A DNA stretch of 22,492 bases, from positions 1 to 22,492 of the IMG/VR virus record IMGVR_UViG_3300017741_000060; one strand, given 5' to 3'. This stretch comes from a virus. Below, one piece after another: positions 1 to 8,800 of this stretch. Position 1 is the stretch's first letter. Every line of letters starts with the position of its first letter. A program made the position numbers and the translations under genes. The notes beneath the pieces are model-generated. The model was not told the DNA's origin. It saw only the letters and a list, made by a program, of their open reading frames with translations, and searched no databases.

Positions 1-304
1 CTGCACCTTTGGTTGGAGTTTTCTTTTCGACAAGCTGTGCATCCAATGCTGCATGAATTTCAGCAACCTTGTCCGCTCCACCAATAGCAGCTTGCGCCCA
101 AGTGATTGCTTGCGCTTCTGTCACGTCGTCATAAGCAACCATGTCGCTGGAGTCTGCAGCTTCAAGACCAACAGAGCCATAAGCGCCAGCGCTATACGTT
201 CCATCCTCATCAGTGGCATTCACTGTGTAGTGGAGCGTGTTAATCATGCCATCAGACAGAGTGCGATCACATTGACCGACTTTCCAAACGTAGGTGTTTG
301 CCAT
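1..304 (-). CDS. Hypothetical phage protein downstream of tail fibre, partial (C-terminus off window)
   Basis: An open frame starts at an ATG (304-302) and runs without a stop to the left edge, giving at least 101 residues that begin MANTYVWKVGQCDRTLSDG. The protein is small and acidic to neutral. A conserved-looking N-terminal half (TYVWKV, then a stretch rich in Gly, Tyr and Ser) is followed by a segment with AQAITWAQAAIGG and EIHAALDAQL that could form helices. I recall similar short proteins next to tail-fibre genes in marine phages (a family I know as DUF7936; the name is from memory). The function is unknown; the position suggests a structural or fibre-associated role. It sits 34 bases beyond a terminator-like hairpin, so it may have its own transcript. 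No strong Shine-Dalgarno precedes the ATG. Confidence 0.72.
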   Translation of the reverse strand, partial: MANTYVWKVGQCDRTLSDGMINTLHYTVNATDEDGTYSAGAYGSVGLEAADSSDMVAYDDVTEAQAITWAQAAIGGADKVAEIHAALDAQLVEKKTPTKGA

Positions 305-338
305 AGTTAAACGAATGCAGAATCAGTGTAAATGGAAA

Positions 339-358
339 GCCCCGCATTGCCACGGGGC
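339..358 (-). terminator. Terminator-like hairpin after the tail-fibre gene
   Basis: The sequence GCCCCG (339-344) pairs perfectly with CGGGGC (353-358) around an 8-base loop. Reading on the minus strand, the stem begins about 10 bases after the stop codon of the tail fibre and is followed by TTTCC, a short U-run. The stem is strong and the U-tract is weak, so it may be a partial terminator. On the plus strand there is no U-run, which supports minus-strand use. Confidence 0.6.
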
Positions 359-367
359 GGTTTACTG

Positions 368-3300
368 TCAACCAGCTTCAAGAGCTGCGACTTTGGTTTC
401 TAGGGTTTCAATACGACCGATAGCTTCTTGTAAAGCAGCAGTTAATAGAGGCACCAGCTTAGCTTGATCGATTCCTTGATATACAGGATTACCGTCATCA
501 TCAACTTCATTGTGAGTTCCTGTTACTGCTTCAGGAACAACCAGTTGCGCTTCATGGGCAAGGAAACCATCAACGGTTGTTTCACTATCAGTGATAAAGT
601 TAAAACGATACACTGGTAATGTTTTTAAACGAGGGATTGCAGCAGATAAATTAACAACGTTTTCTTTTAAACGATAGTCGGAACTAGTATTAACGGAAAT
701 AGAACTGCCGCTACAAGTAATACTGCCAACAACGCCATTGGAGCTAGCAAAACGCATAAGATGACCGCTAGAACCAGTAATTTTTACAGCAAGAGCATAC
801 TCTCCGGAATGATCACCCATAACTTGCAATGCTTCGGCATAAGATTCGCTATTAGTATCATTAATAATGACACGACCTGATGCTGAAATTCTCATCCGCT
901 CAACTGGACTATCTGTTTGATCAGGTGTTGTACTAAATACAAGTCGTCCAGGTGTATCACTGCCGCCAGGAAGGGCATCAATGAAGCATTCAATTTTTGC
1001 AGCCTGCGAAACAAAATCGGTACCATCACCTGCACACCAGAATATGCCGCCTACTGAATCATCCGTAGCTACATTGTGCGGAATTGTACCCCTTGATTTT
1101 GCAATCTGAATGCCAGCGCCTTCGGCATTATTGCCGCGATTAATAACTGAAATTCGTGAGGTTGCAGTAGTTGCACCTTCAACTTGCAATGCACAATCGA
1201 GACCGTTAATAGGAATAGTCGAAGAATTCCCCACCAACAGCCTGCCCGAGCTGTCGATTCGCATTCGCTCGGTGTCATTCGTTCCAAACAACAATGCGTG
1301 ATTGGAAGCAGTTTTTAAAATTGCACCATCAGAATGTGTACGATAAACACCAATGTGAGAACTTGAATCTGTAACCTTTAGTCCGTATCCAGTTGCTCCG
1401 TTTAGGTGGAGGGTATCGCTTGGCGACGTTGTACCAATCCCAACATTTCCCGAGCTGTCTTGGAATAAACCATTGTTAAGCGATGGGTTGCCGGTTAAAA
1501 CTTTAAACGTTTGAGCAATAATATCTACAGGAGCCCTAGCAGATGTGTTGCGGTTATATGAACTAACCTCATTAGTTCCAGAAGTATGTCCAAGTTCAAG
1601 ACCTTCAGCGCCGCCATTTGAAACTACAAATTTAGTAGCAGGCGACGACGTTCCAATCCCAATATTGCCCGAGCTGTCGATTCGCATCCGCTCGCTGGAA
1701 ACACCAAAAGCAAGCGCATTATCTGAATGGTTGTAAAGAATATATCCAGCAGTATTTGCAGCAGCGTCAGCAAATCTAATTTGGCTAGAAGTTGATGCGC
1801 CAATCGTTATACCTTGCTCTCCTACACTTGTACTGCCAACAACCAGATTATCAGCACCACCATCGGCGTAGTTAGTCGTAGTTCCAAGCAACACATTGCC
1901 CGAGCTGTCGACAACAATGCGTGACGTTCCAGCAGTTGCAATACCAAACTGATTAGACCCTGGCGAATAAATACCAGTATCCGTATCAGTTCCTGAATAC
2001 AAACTAACCGCAGCAGCAGAGCCAGCTGGATACGCCAACTTGCCATTAGCACTCAACAATCCAGTAACAGCAACCGTTGAATCAAACGTTGCCCCACTCG
2101 TTACATCTAGCGTTCCAGGAACATCAACGTTGCTCGTAAATTCAACGCCTGATCCACCGGCATCAGTCTGCAGCAGTTGACGCGCAGTGCCGTTTGCAAG
2201 CTTGCTAACTGCAATCTCTGCACTAGCGTTGATATCACCATTGTTAATAGTTCCGTCTAAAATCATCGTGCTAGTGACACTGCCGGTATCACCAGTTGTT
2301 ACGACCGTTCCAGTAACGTTTGGCAGCGTAATGGTGCGGTCAGCTGTTGGATTAGTGACCGTTAAAGTTGTCTCATAATCATCAGCTGATGAACCTTCAA
2401 ACACCACATTGGTGCTAGTTCCAAGGTTCAAGTCACCAGTCATTGTGCCGCCAGCTTTTGGCAGCTTTTCAGTGTCAAGCTCTTGAATACCAGCCTGCAC
2501 ATCAGTGGCAACAATGTTGCCAGTAGCAATTAACGAAATATTGCTAGCTGTTTGACCAGCAATAGCGTTAGAAACGTCGATTAATGAATACTCAGTTCCG
2601 ACACCCTGTGACAGCAACATGTCAGGTGGTGCAAGTGCAACAGCAGGTGCCGCTCCAGATCCTGTGCCGCTTGTATCCACAACCACGTAGTGGTTTAAAT
2701 TAGTTACCGCTGGAGCTGGTAGAGCGCTTCCAACAGAAAAGCCAGCAGCGGAACCAGCAGACGTTACACTGCTCATTTGGTTCGTATTAGCGTTATACGC
2801 GCCAGCATTAACCAGATTTCCTGATAACACCGTTATGGGCACAAATGCAGACCCGGTATATATATACAGATCTTGAGTGGTCTCGTCGTAGAAAAACTGT
2901 CCCTTAAAGTCTCCAGCGGGGAAAATGGTTACGTTGTCACTACTTGCAGCACCGCCAAATTTAGTTGTCGCTTCATTTGCTAACTTTGCTGCCGTAATTG
3001 AATCATTGGCAATCAAAGAAGAGCCAATTGTTCCAGAAGTTAGCTTTGCAGCAGAATGATCAGGAATGTCCGCTGCAACTAAAACATCACCTGCAGAAAC
3101 AACACCTTTAGAAGTAACTGTAACTTTGGTGTATGTTCCAGCAGTTACCGTGTTATCTATTGACAGATTACCGCTTGCATCAACAACAAGACCATCACTA
3201 GCAACAACAGCACCTCTGGCAGAACTTGTCGCAACAGGAAGATCTGATGACGAAATTACACTGCCGCCAGTAATCAAACCATTGGCATCGTAAGTAACAA

Positions 3301-4006
3301 GATGTTTAGTGCTGCTAGCAGTGACACTATTAGCAATCTGGATCGTGTCGGTACTTAAAGAAAGCCCACCGCCATTAACGATGACGCCACCTTTTGCCGA
3401 AGTAGTTGCAGTCGGTAAATCACCGCCATCAATCGTGCGATAACCAACCGTTCCACCAGATCCCACAGGTCCAGCAAGAAACTGTGCTGCAGAAGCAGTG
3501 TTATCAATTGAAGCTGTGACTGTTGCCGTTCCACTGCTTACAGCTGTGGTGATATTAATAATGCCTGCTGTAGTGTCAGTAAAAGCATTGACGGAAGCAG
3601 GTGCTTTAGTATTCAACCATGTAGTACCGCTCCAAACATATAGAGAATTATCGTCGGTATCTAGAGCTAGCTGTCCTATAAAGCCACCAGAAGTGGGTAG
3701 CGTAGATGCAAGAGCTACAATTACATTATCTGCAATCTTTGTTGAAGTGATCGCATCAGCAGCGATCTTGACTGTTGTTACGCCTGAATCAGCTAATGCT
3801 GCTGTGGCAATACTGCCAGAATCGAATAAAATCTTTGCGCCAGGGATCGTATTGTCGTTGATCAGCGTGACGCCATTGGCAATCAAATCGCCAACCGTAA
3901 GCTTTGAAGTCTGTGAAGCCGATGAATCAACAACAGCCAACTGGTCAGCTGACGCCAAGTCAGAACCGCTTAGCGCAGGCAGTTGGCTAATTTTTAGATC
4001 AGACAT
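368..4006 (-). CDS. Tail fibre / tail spike with C-terminal Peptidase_S74 chaperone
   Basis: This 1212-aa protein is the likely receptor-binding fibre. The N-terminus (MSDLKISQLPALSGSDL and a following SKLTVGDLIA-type segment) resembles tail-attachment modules of marine phage fibres. The middle is low-complexity and rich in Ser, Thr, Ala and Gly. Between about residues 740 and 1070 it carries repeats of the type RMRIDSSGNIGIGTSSP, usual for beta-structured trimeric shafts. Residues about 1108-1212 form an intramolecular chaperone: SSDYRLKEN at its start carries the Ser and Lys expected for self-cleavage, and it ends in a coiled coil (IGRIETLETKVAALEAG). From family knowledge, the chaperone trimerises the fibre and then cuts itself off. 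A GGAGG lies 11 bases before the ATG. The gene follows the tube-like proteins and is the last one before a terminator. Confidence 0.93.
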   Translation of the reverse strand: MSDLKISQLPALSGSDLASADQLAVVDSSASQTSKLTVGDLIANGVTLINDNTIPGAKILFDSGSIATAALADSGVTTVKIAADAITSTKIADNVIVALASTLPTSGGFIGQLALDTDDNSLYVWSGTTWLNTKAPASVNAFTDTTAGIINITTAVSSGTATVTASIDNTASAAQFLAGPVGSGGTVGYRTIDGGDLPTATTSAKGGVIVNGGGLSLSTDTIQIANSVTASSTKHLVTYDANGLITGGSVISSSDLPVATSSARGAVVASDGLVVDASGNLSIDNTVTAGTYTKVTVTSKGVVSAGDVLVAADIPDHSAAKLTSGTIGSSLIANDSITAAKLANEATTKFGGAASSDNVTIFPAGDFKGQFFYDETTQDLYIYTGSAFVPITVLSGNLVNAGAYNANTNQMSSVTSAGSAAGFSVGSALPAPAVTNLNHYVVVDTSGTGSGAAPAVALAPPDMLLSQGVGTEYSLIDVSNAIAGQTASNISLIATGNIVATDVQAGIQELDTEKLPKAGGTMTGDLNLGTSTNVVFEGSSADDYETTLTVTNPTADRTITLPNVTGTVVTTGDTGSVTSTMILDGTINNGDINASAEIAVSKLANGTARQLLQTDAGGSGVEFTSNVDVPGTLDVTSGATFDSTVAVTGLLSANGKLAYPAGSAAAVSLYSGTDTDTGIYSPGSNQFGIATAGTSRIVVDSSGNVLLGTTTNYADGGADNLVVGSTSVGEQGITIGASTSSQIRFADAAANTAGYILYNHSDNALAFGVSSERMRIDSSGNIGIGTSSPATKFVVSNGGAEGLELGHTSGTNEVSSYNRNTSARAPVDIIAQTFKVLTGNPSLNNGLFQDSSGNVGIGTTSPSDTLHLNGATGYGLKVTDSSSHIGVYRTHSDGAILKTASNHALLFGTNDTERMRIDSSGRLLVGNSSTIPINGLDCALQVEGATTATSRISVINRGNNAEGAGIQIAKSRGTIPHNVATDDSVGGIFWCAGDGTDFVSQAAKIECFIDALPGGSDTPGRLVFSTTPDQTDSPVERMRISASGRVIINDTNSESYAEALQVMGDHSGEYALAVKITGSSGHLMRFASSNGVVGSITCSGSSISVNTSSDYRLKENVVNLSAAIPRLKTLPVYRFNFITDSETTVDGFLAHEAQLVVPEAVTGTHNEVDDDGNPVYQGIDQAKLVPLLTAALQEAIGRIETLETKVAALEAG
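1243..1911. repeat. Imperfect direct repeats inside the tail-fibre gene
   Basis: The 28-base unit at 1243-1270 recurs at 1666-1693 with a single difference (plus-strand core CCCGAGCTGTCGATTCGCAT). Shorter copies of its core are at 1447-1459 and 1896-1911. A longer imperfect copy (1423-1459 against 1641-1678) shares the motif CCAATCCCAA upstream of the core. The repeats encode the DSSGN and RMRIDSSG shaft motifs, so they reflect protein repeats, but the near-identity of the DNA is high enough to allow recombination between units. Confidence 0.75.
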
Positions 4007-4025
4007 GGGCGTTTAGCCTCCAGGG

Positions 4026-4901
4026 CTACAGTCCAGAACTTTCAGTCAATAGCTTAGCTGAGCTGTCCTGATCCAAAAGTATCTCATCACTATCTTCCTG
4101 TAAAACCTTGGGTGGATCGGTTTCCAGCTGTACTTTCAGCTCAATTGGACCTGTAGTGACGAAATCCGCTGTAATCTCGACAGCTTGATCAGCAACGAAC
4201 TGAATCGCGCAAGACGTTAGAACACCTTCAACCTCATGCCAAATCGAGTCGTTGGCTGCAAAAGGGTTATTGCCGGCAGTTTGACCAGCTGTTTTGATGT
4301 AAAACTGCCCGATGAACCGACTGCCAACCTTGGTACGCAACAGCAACTGCAGCAAATACTGAGGCAGTTCTTTCTCGGTATCGCCTGTGTACTCCCAAAA
4401 ACACGTAACTTGCCCAGACCCAGACATCAAGCTGCTTATCTGCGAACGAAAACTATCGGACAAAGAAGTTGTATCTACTGTTTCGCGTTGAGTATTTAGC
4501 TCATAACTTCTTACCTGCGATAAAATTCTAAATTCCGCAGACTGTATAATTATTTTAATCTGTATTGACGCACCAGGGGTTGCAAGTGTTGTGGCATTTG
4601 CTGTTTTACCGTTTACTGCGTCAGCAAAAGAGTCATAAAGACGTATTCCGTTTAAATCGTCAACGTTGATAAATTTTCGTACCGCTCTTGCTGAGTAACC
4701 ACTGATAAAAGACAGTGCTGCATTGGCTTTATTGCTAATTCTGATTTCATCGCCTGTCAACAGTTGACCTGGCTCAAAATCAAAACTGAAACGCTTTCTG
4801 TCTGTATTTACGTCACTAGGAACCACCGTTCCATCAATCTGGGAATCGTTGAACTGGCGCTTTAGCTCAACATTGCCAAAAGTTCCGAGGTAGATGCTCA
4901 T
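4026..4901 (-). CDS. Virion protein with tail-tube-like domain and acidic C-terminal tail
   Basis: This 291-aa protein looks related to the major tail tube protein encoded at 15055-15795. Residues 129-146 (QVRSYELNTQRETVDTTS) match tube residues 116-133 (NVRSWSFEVNREEIDTTS) at many positions. Residues about 223-250 (EVEGVLTSCAIQF onward) match the tube segment QLEAVLTSASFSV in place and character. The N-terminal 120 residues also share a pattern with the tube protein's N-terminal insertion. The last 30 residues form an acidic, leucine-rich tail (EDSDEILLDQDSSAKLL). Its place between the tail tip and the fibre suggests a baseplate ring or fibre-attachment protein; this is inference. Its start overlaps the previous gene by TGATG, implying coupled translation. 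Confidence 0.82.
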   Translation of the reverse strand: MSIYLGTFGNVELKRQFNDSQIDGTVVPSDVNTDRKRFSFDFEPGQLLTGDEIRISNKANAALSFISGYSARAVRKFINVDDLNGIRLYDSFADAVNGKTANATTLATPGASIQIKIIIQSAEFRILSQVRSYELNTQRETVDTTSLSDSFRSQISSLMSGSGQVTCFWEYTGDTEKELPQYLLQLLLRTKVGSRFIGQFYIKTAGQTAGNNPFAANDSIWHEVEGVLTSCAIQFVADQAVEITADFVTTGPIELKVQLETDPPKVLQEDSDEILLDQDSSAKLLTESSGL

Positions 4902-5410
4902 CAGATGTTAACCGCAACTGGAGCGCCTTGGCATTGGAATTGAATATCTGCTGCCACAATATCGCCAACGGACATTGATAGAGATATGTTAGTAATAAAA
5001 ACTCTCATATCAATAAATTTGCCAGAAGTTGTTCCATCATCTATGTTTAAACGTAATCTAAAATTTTTCAAGCCTAAGTCGGCTTCATTTTGATCCAATG
5101 AAGCACCATTATCAAAACCTGAACCAGCACTACGTGGCTTAAAAACTTTATTCAAAAAAGTGCTTGCGCTGTTACTAGCATTGCTTGTCCCTAGGACTTC
5201 TTGATAATACAAAATACGACAACTGCCTGTCGTTGATCTTCCTATAGGAACAAAAGTATCGTCTGTATCGCCTAAGGTTTTATTGCTAATTAAAGAGACT
5301 GAAGAACTTACGCTCCAATTCTGGACCTTTGCAATCTCAGTGCCAGGATCGCTGTTATTAGCCGTGTCATTCAAAAACAGCTTGCCAGTAGCGCCAGTGA
5401 AAACAGCCAT
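4901..5410 (-). CDS. Small tail-tube-like virion protein
   Basis: This 169-aa protein has a layout seen in phage tube proteins. An N-terminal strand (GATGKLFLND) is followed at about residues 29-70 by VQNWSVSSSVSLISNKTLG and then GSCRILYYQ. The C-terminal half ends with FITNISLSMSVGDIVAADIQ, which resembles the closing strands of the major tube protein (LTSASFSVTPDDAQTVSVSF). The similarity is weaker than for the neighbouring 291-aa protein and was judged by eye. Both its ends overlap neighbours by TGATG, so it is translated as part of a tight set of virion genes. A minor tail or baseplate role is likely. No enzymatic motif is visible. Confidence 0.8.
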   Translation of the reverse strand: MAVFTGATGKLFLNDTANNSDPGTEIAKVQNWSVSSSVSLISNKTLGDTDDTFVPIGRSTTGSCRILYYQEVLGTSNASNSASTFLNKVFKPRSAGSGFDNGASLDQNEADLGLKNFRLRLNIDDGTTSGKFIDMRVFITNISLSMSVGDIVAADIQFQCQGAPVAVNI

Positions 5411-5850
5411 CAGAGCACGCCAATCAGATTCACTGTAACAGTGCTACGGCCCAAAGCTACCTGTGCCACCTGTGGTGGTCCTTCATAGCGATAGTTGTTG
5501 CCCTGGGTTTGAGCGCCTAAAGCGTCTTTGTCGCCCTCCCATCCGCCGCGAGTTGGATTTATCTTTGTCCCATCTACGTTGCCAACAGCAAAAGTCTGGA
5601 ACGTGCCTTGAACCGTGTCGTAATGATCTAAAAACAACTCGGCGTCGGCGTCTAAAATATTTGCATAGGTAAGCGACAGCTTCATATTGGTGCGTTTATC
5701 GCCATACAAAATCCTGTGCTCAGCGCCGTTTTGAGCCTTGTAAGTCTTGACTGGATAATCACCTGACTCAAAAGTGCGAGCGCTTGGCACCAAATAGTCC
5801 CCCAGCGCAAATGGTGCTGTGCGTCCTGCCTTAGTGATCGGGAAAGTCAT
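5410..5850 (-). CDS. Minor tail / tail-tip associated protein
   Basis: This 146-aa protein begins MTFPITKAGRTAPFALGDYL and is predicted to be mostly beta-structured. Its centre (ILYGDKRTNMKLSLTYANI followed by LFLDHYDTVQGTF) has the feel of lambda gpM/distal-tail-like proteins, in which a field of residues around DADAELFLDHY binds the tail tip. This assignment is by pattern and position only. It begins in an ATGA overlap with the large tip protein and ends in a TGATG overlap with the next gene, so it is made in step with them. Function in the tail tip is inferred; I cannot name the family securely. Confidence 0.78.
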   Translation of the reverse strand: MTFPITKAGRTAPFALGDYLVPSARTFESGDYPVKTYKAQNGAEHRILYGDKRTNMKLSLTYANILDADAELFLDHYDTVQGTFQTFAVGNVDGTKINPTRGGWEGDKDALGAQTQGNNYRYEGPPQVAQVALGRSTVTVNLIGVL

Positions 5851-8800
5851 GACTGAACGCTCCAGCCATCTGATCTTACAACCGCTAAGGCGATTTTGCT
5901 CTGCTGCTTACTGTCGCAAGGGTACTCAGAAGCAACAATATCAACAATGCCGTCTTGGGAGAAGGTCAACTGCTCAACAACATAGATATTTTGAGATACT
6001 TCGCTAGCTGTCACAGTGAATAAAATGTTGTAGTATTTAGAATCGTTGACTTTGCCCCCTGAAACCATTAACTTGCCTGTTTCAATTTCTTCGTCTGCCG
6101 ATCTAAAATAAGTAATATCATAGCCTTCTAAATTGTCTGGCATATCTCGCACGCTTGTAATTACGCCAGTAGCATCAACCGTTCCAGTGTTTGCAGAGTT
6201 ATAAGGAGTTGCTTCTGTCGTTACTTTGATAAAAGATCCAGCGCCAATGTTTAAACCTTCTGCTGTCGTAGAAAAGTTTATTGTATGAGTCACATACGCC
6301 CTTAGGGCCAAGAAATACTTTGCTACTAAAGTCGCGTGACTTTTTGATGTGCAAAATTGCGTCAAATCAAATTCTTCTTGAGGTAACAAGCTGGTGCCAG
6401 GAGAAGAATAAATGCCGCTGTCGTCAATTCCTTTCACTTCAATAACTGCCTCTTCTGGCAATTGATTGGCGCGTTCTTGTCTATACCGAACAACAGCTTT
6501 GAATGCTCGACGCTCTTCCGCTCCAAGGTATTCAATCTTGTAGCTGCCTTCGAGAATGTTTCCAGCCGTAAAGAATGCTTCTGGATTAATACGATCTATA
6601 CTTATGGTCCCATCGCTATTGACCGGGAAAGCAGGTTTTAATGAAAACTTGCCATTGACGATTGAAAAATTACATAAGAAATTCGGCGCAATGTCACTGA
6701 AGAATTGCCTTAAATTGGTGCGCTCAACGATTGGACCATTGAAGAACAAATTGTTTTTTACAAGAAATTTAGAAGTCAGCACCAAATCGCTTCTTTCGAC
6801 CATGTAACTTCTGTTGCCGTCCATTCCCAACAAACCACCCGCTCCAGCGGTTTGGTCTGTAAACATGAAATACATCAAATCTGTCAACAGATTGCTAGGA
6901 CCATGCGTTGCAGTATCACCGTAAAAAGAACTGGAAAGACCAACTGTTGGATGCAACCGCTCCACTGCTATTCCGTTCTTTAGCCACACCCTCATTTGAT
7001 CAAGAGCAGTAAAATTACGTCCTGCTTTAAGTGAAAAACCAGCAAGAGTTAAGTTAAGCATATTGGTAACACTATCGTTTATTTGCACTTCGTTTATGTA
7101 CACAATTTCGTGTTCAGGCGATGAATTGTTTGATTTTTCAACAAAATTGCGATAGGCACTGATGTCTGAGACTTGTGATTGCGATGCAAAATCAAGCTCT
7201 GAACTACTTACAGGGTCGGTAGTTTGTTCTAATTTTACGCTGCTAATTCTGTAGTTTTGTCCAACAGAGCTGTATAAAGTGCGGAATGGATTGTTGCTGC
7301 TTACAACGCGAAAGTCTGAAAATATTTCGTCAACCTCCCACTTAGCTATTGTTGTGTCTGTTCCTTCGTAAATTCGAGTTACTTCGCCATTTGTCCAGCC
7401 TTGGCTTTGACCAACAATTGGAGCTTTGAAATTTACAACCGTAGCTGTTAAATCAACAGTAATTTTTTTCAGCCCTTTAGTAAAAACAAATGCTGGGACA
7501 GTTTTTTTATCGGTAGCCTTAAGGTTGCCTATCGCTCCAAAAACTTCGTAGCGCCATGCTTGTGATCTAGCAACTAGCTCCACGTCTTCAGTGATCCTAT
7601 TCACTTCAAACCTCATGCCTGAAAACGTCATCGTTCCATCAGGGTTATTATTTACAAACGGGTTTGTATTTGGGTAGCTTGACTGACCACTTGCAACATC
7701 AGTGCCCTCAGATCCTCTCTTTATCTCAATCTCTTCTTTGGCTGAAAACCCTCCGCCACTGCCCAAGACAGTAACAGTTGATTCGCCGCTAAATGCCCAG
7801 CGATGAGTTTCGTTGGAATAAGATGCAGTAGTATTTTTCTTTTTTTGAATCTTCCACTGCAAGTGTAGCCATTTTTCTTGCTTGCCGTCTATATACTCGA
7901 ATGTTTCAATATCAATGTATTGATTATTTCTTACGTCAGGGCTATCCGCACTTCCGGCAATTGCATAAAAGAAAGCAGACACCTTTCCTGTGTTAATACC
8001 TACATTCGCAATGTTTCTGTTTGAAGGAGGTCTGTCTAAATTTTGACCGATCTCTGCAATGTTTCCTGTTACTACGGCAGGAGAAGGAGAATGAAAAGCA
8101 GCTGCGTCTGGATAAGTAGGCTCCTCGACAGCAGAAATTGTTTTAGGAGCTTTTTTAAATTCATTGTTGCCTTTAAGTCCTGTTTTATCATTAAATTTTC
8201 TGCCAGAAGTTTGTATTTCTAGTACAAGTCCATTGCTTAAATCTACGGGGTCTACCTGAACCTTGTTTGATTCTGACTTGTCAGCAGTGCTTGTTGATTG
8301 ATCTAGAACGACAAACGTAAATGATCTGTCCGTATCTCCAATAGCTCTAAACTCAGAGCAAGTGAAAGGAACAAATTTGAATTCAAGTTGACGCTGTAAT
8401 TGTTCAGGGCGCTTCTCTTCGTCTTGGTTGATAAATTTGATGTAATTATATTGGGCGCTTGGGCTCTGGCCTTGGATTACAAAGATCTGAGGGAACGCTG
8501 CAAAAGTTGATCCATTGTCCCTAGCATCTCTGACATAAATCCTAAACATCGAAGAACGACGGATTGTTGAGTTTATCGTTCCATTGTTTATTTGTATGTT
8601 TAGTTCTTCAGAGTTTTCTACTTCTTTAGGGGAGGGCAGGTTTTGAAAATTGCACAACCCGTTTAAACGCTGAAATACAGTGCTCTTAAGCCCAATCTCA
8701 GTGATAAATGCTGGCCTGTTGTTTTTGATAGTCGCAATCGCAACTTGCGTTAAAGGGAAAAATCCTTCGCCAACGTTAATTGATTGATCGCCAACACCGC

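Noticed and set aside
53-310. An 85-aa open frame on the plus strand at the left edge
   Set aside because: It is antisense to the edge-truncated minus-strand gene that starts at 304, which has a natural protein composition and a matching gene order.
305-340. A sigma-70-like promoter (TTTACA, 17-base gap, TAACTA) before the left-edge gene
   Set aside because: The -10 element matches poorly and would touch the start codon, leaving no leader. Not called.
368-4006. A diversity-generating retroelement acting on the fibre, suggested by the internal repeats
   Set aside because: No reverse transcriptase or template repeat is visible in the window, and the repeats are explained by shaft-motif periodicity.
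3498-4016. A 172-aa open frame on the plus strand
   Set aside because: It lies fully opposite the tail-fibre gene and has low-complexity, Val/Ala/Ser-rich content typical of an antisense shadow; the minus-strand frame has clear fibre motifs.
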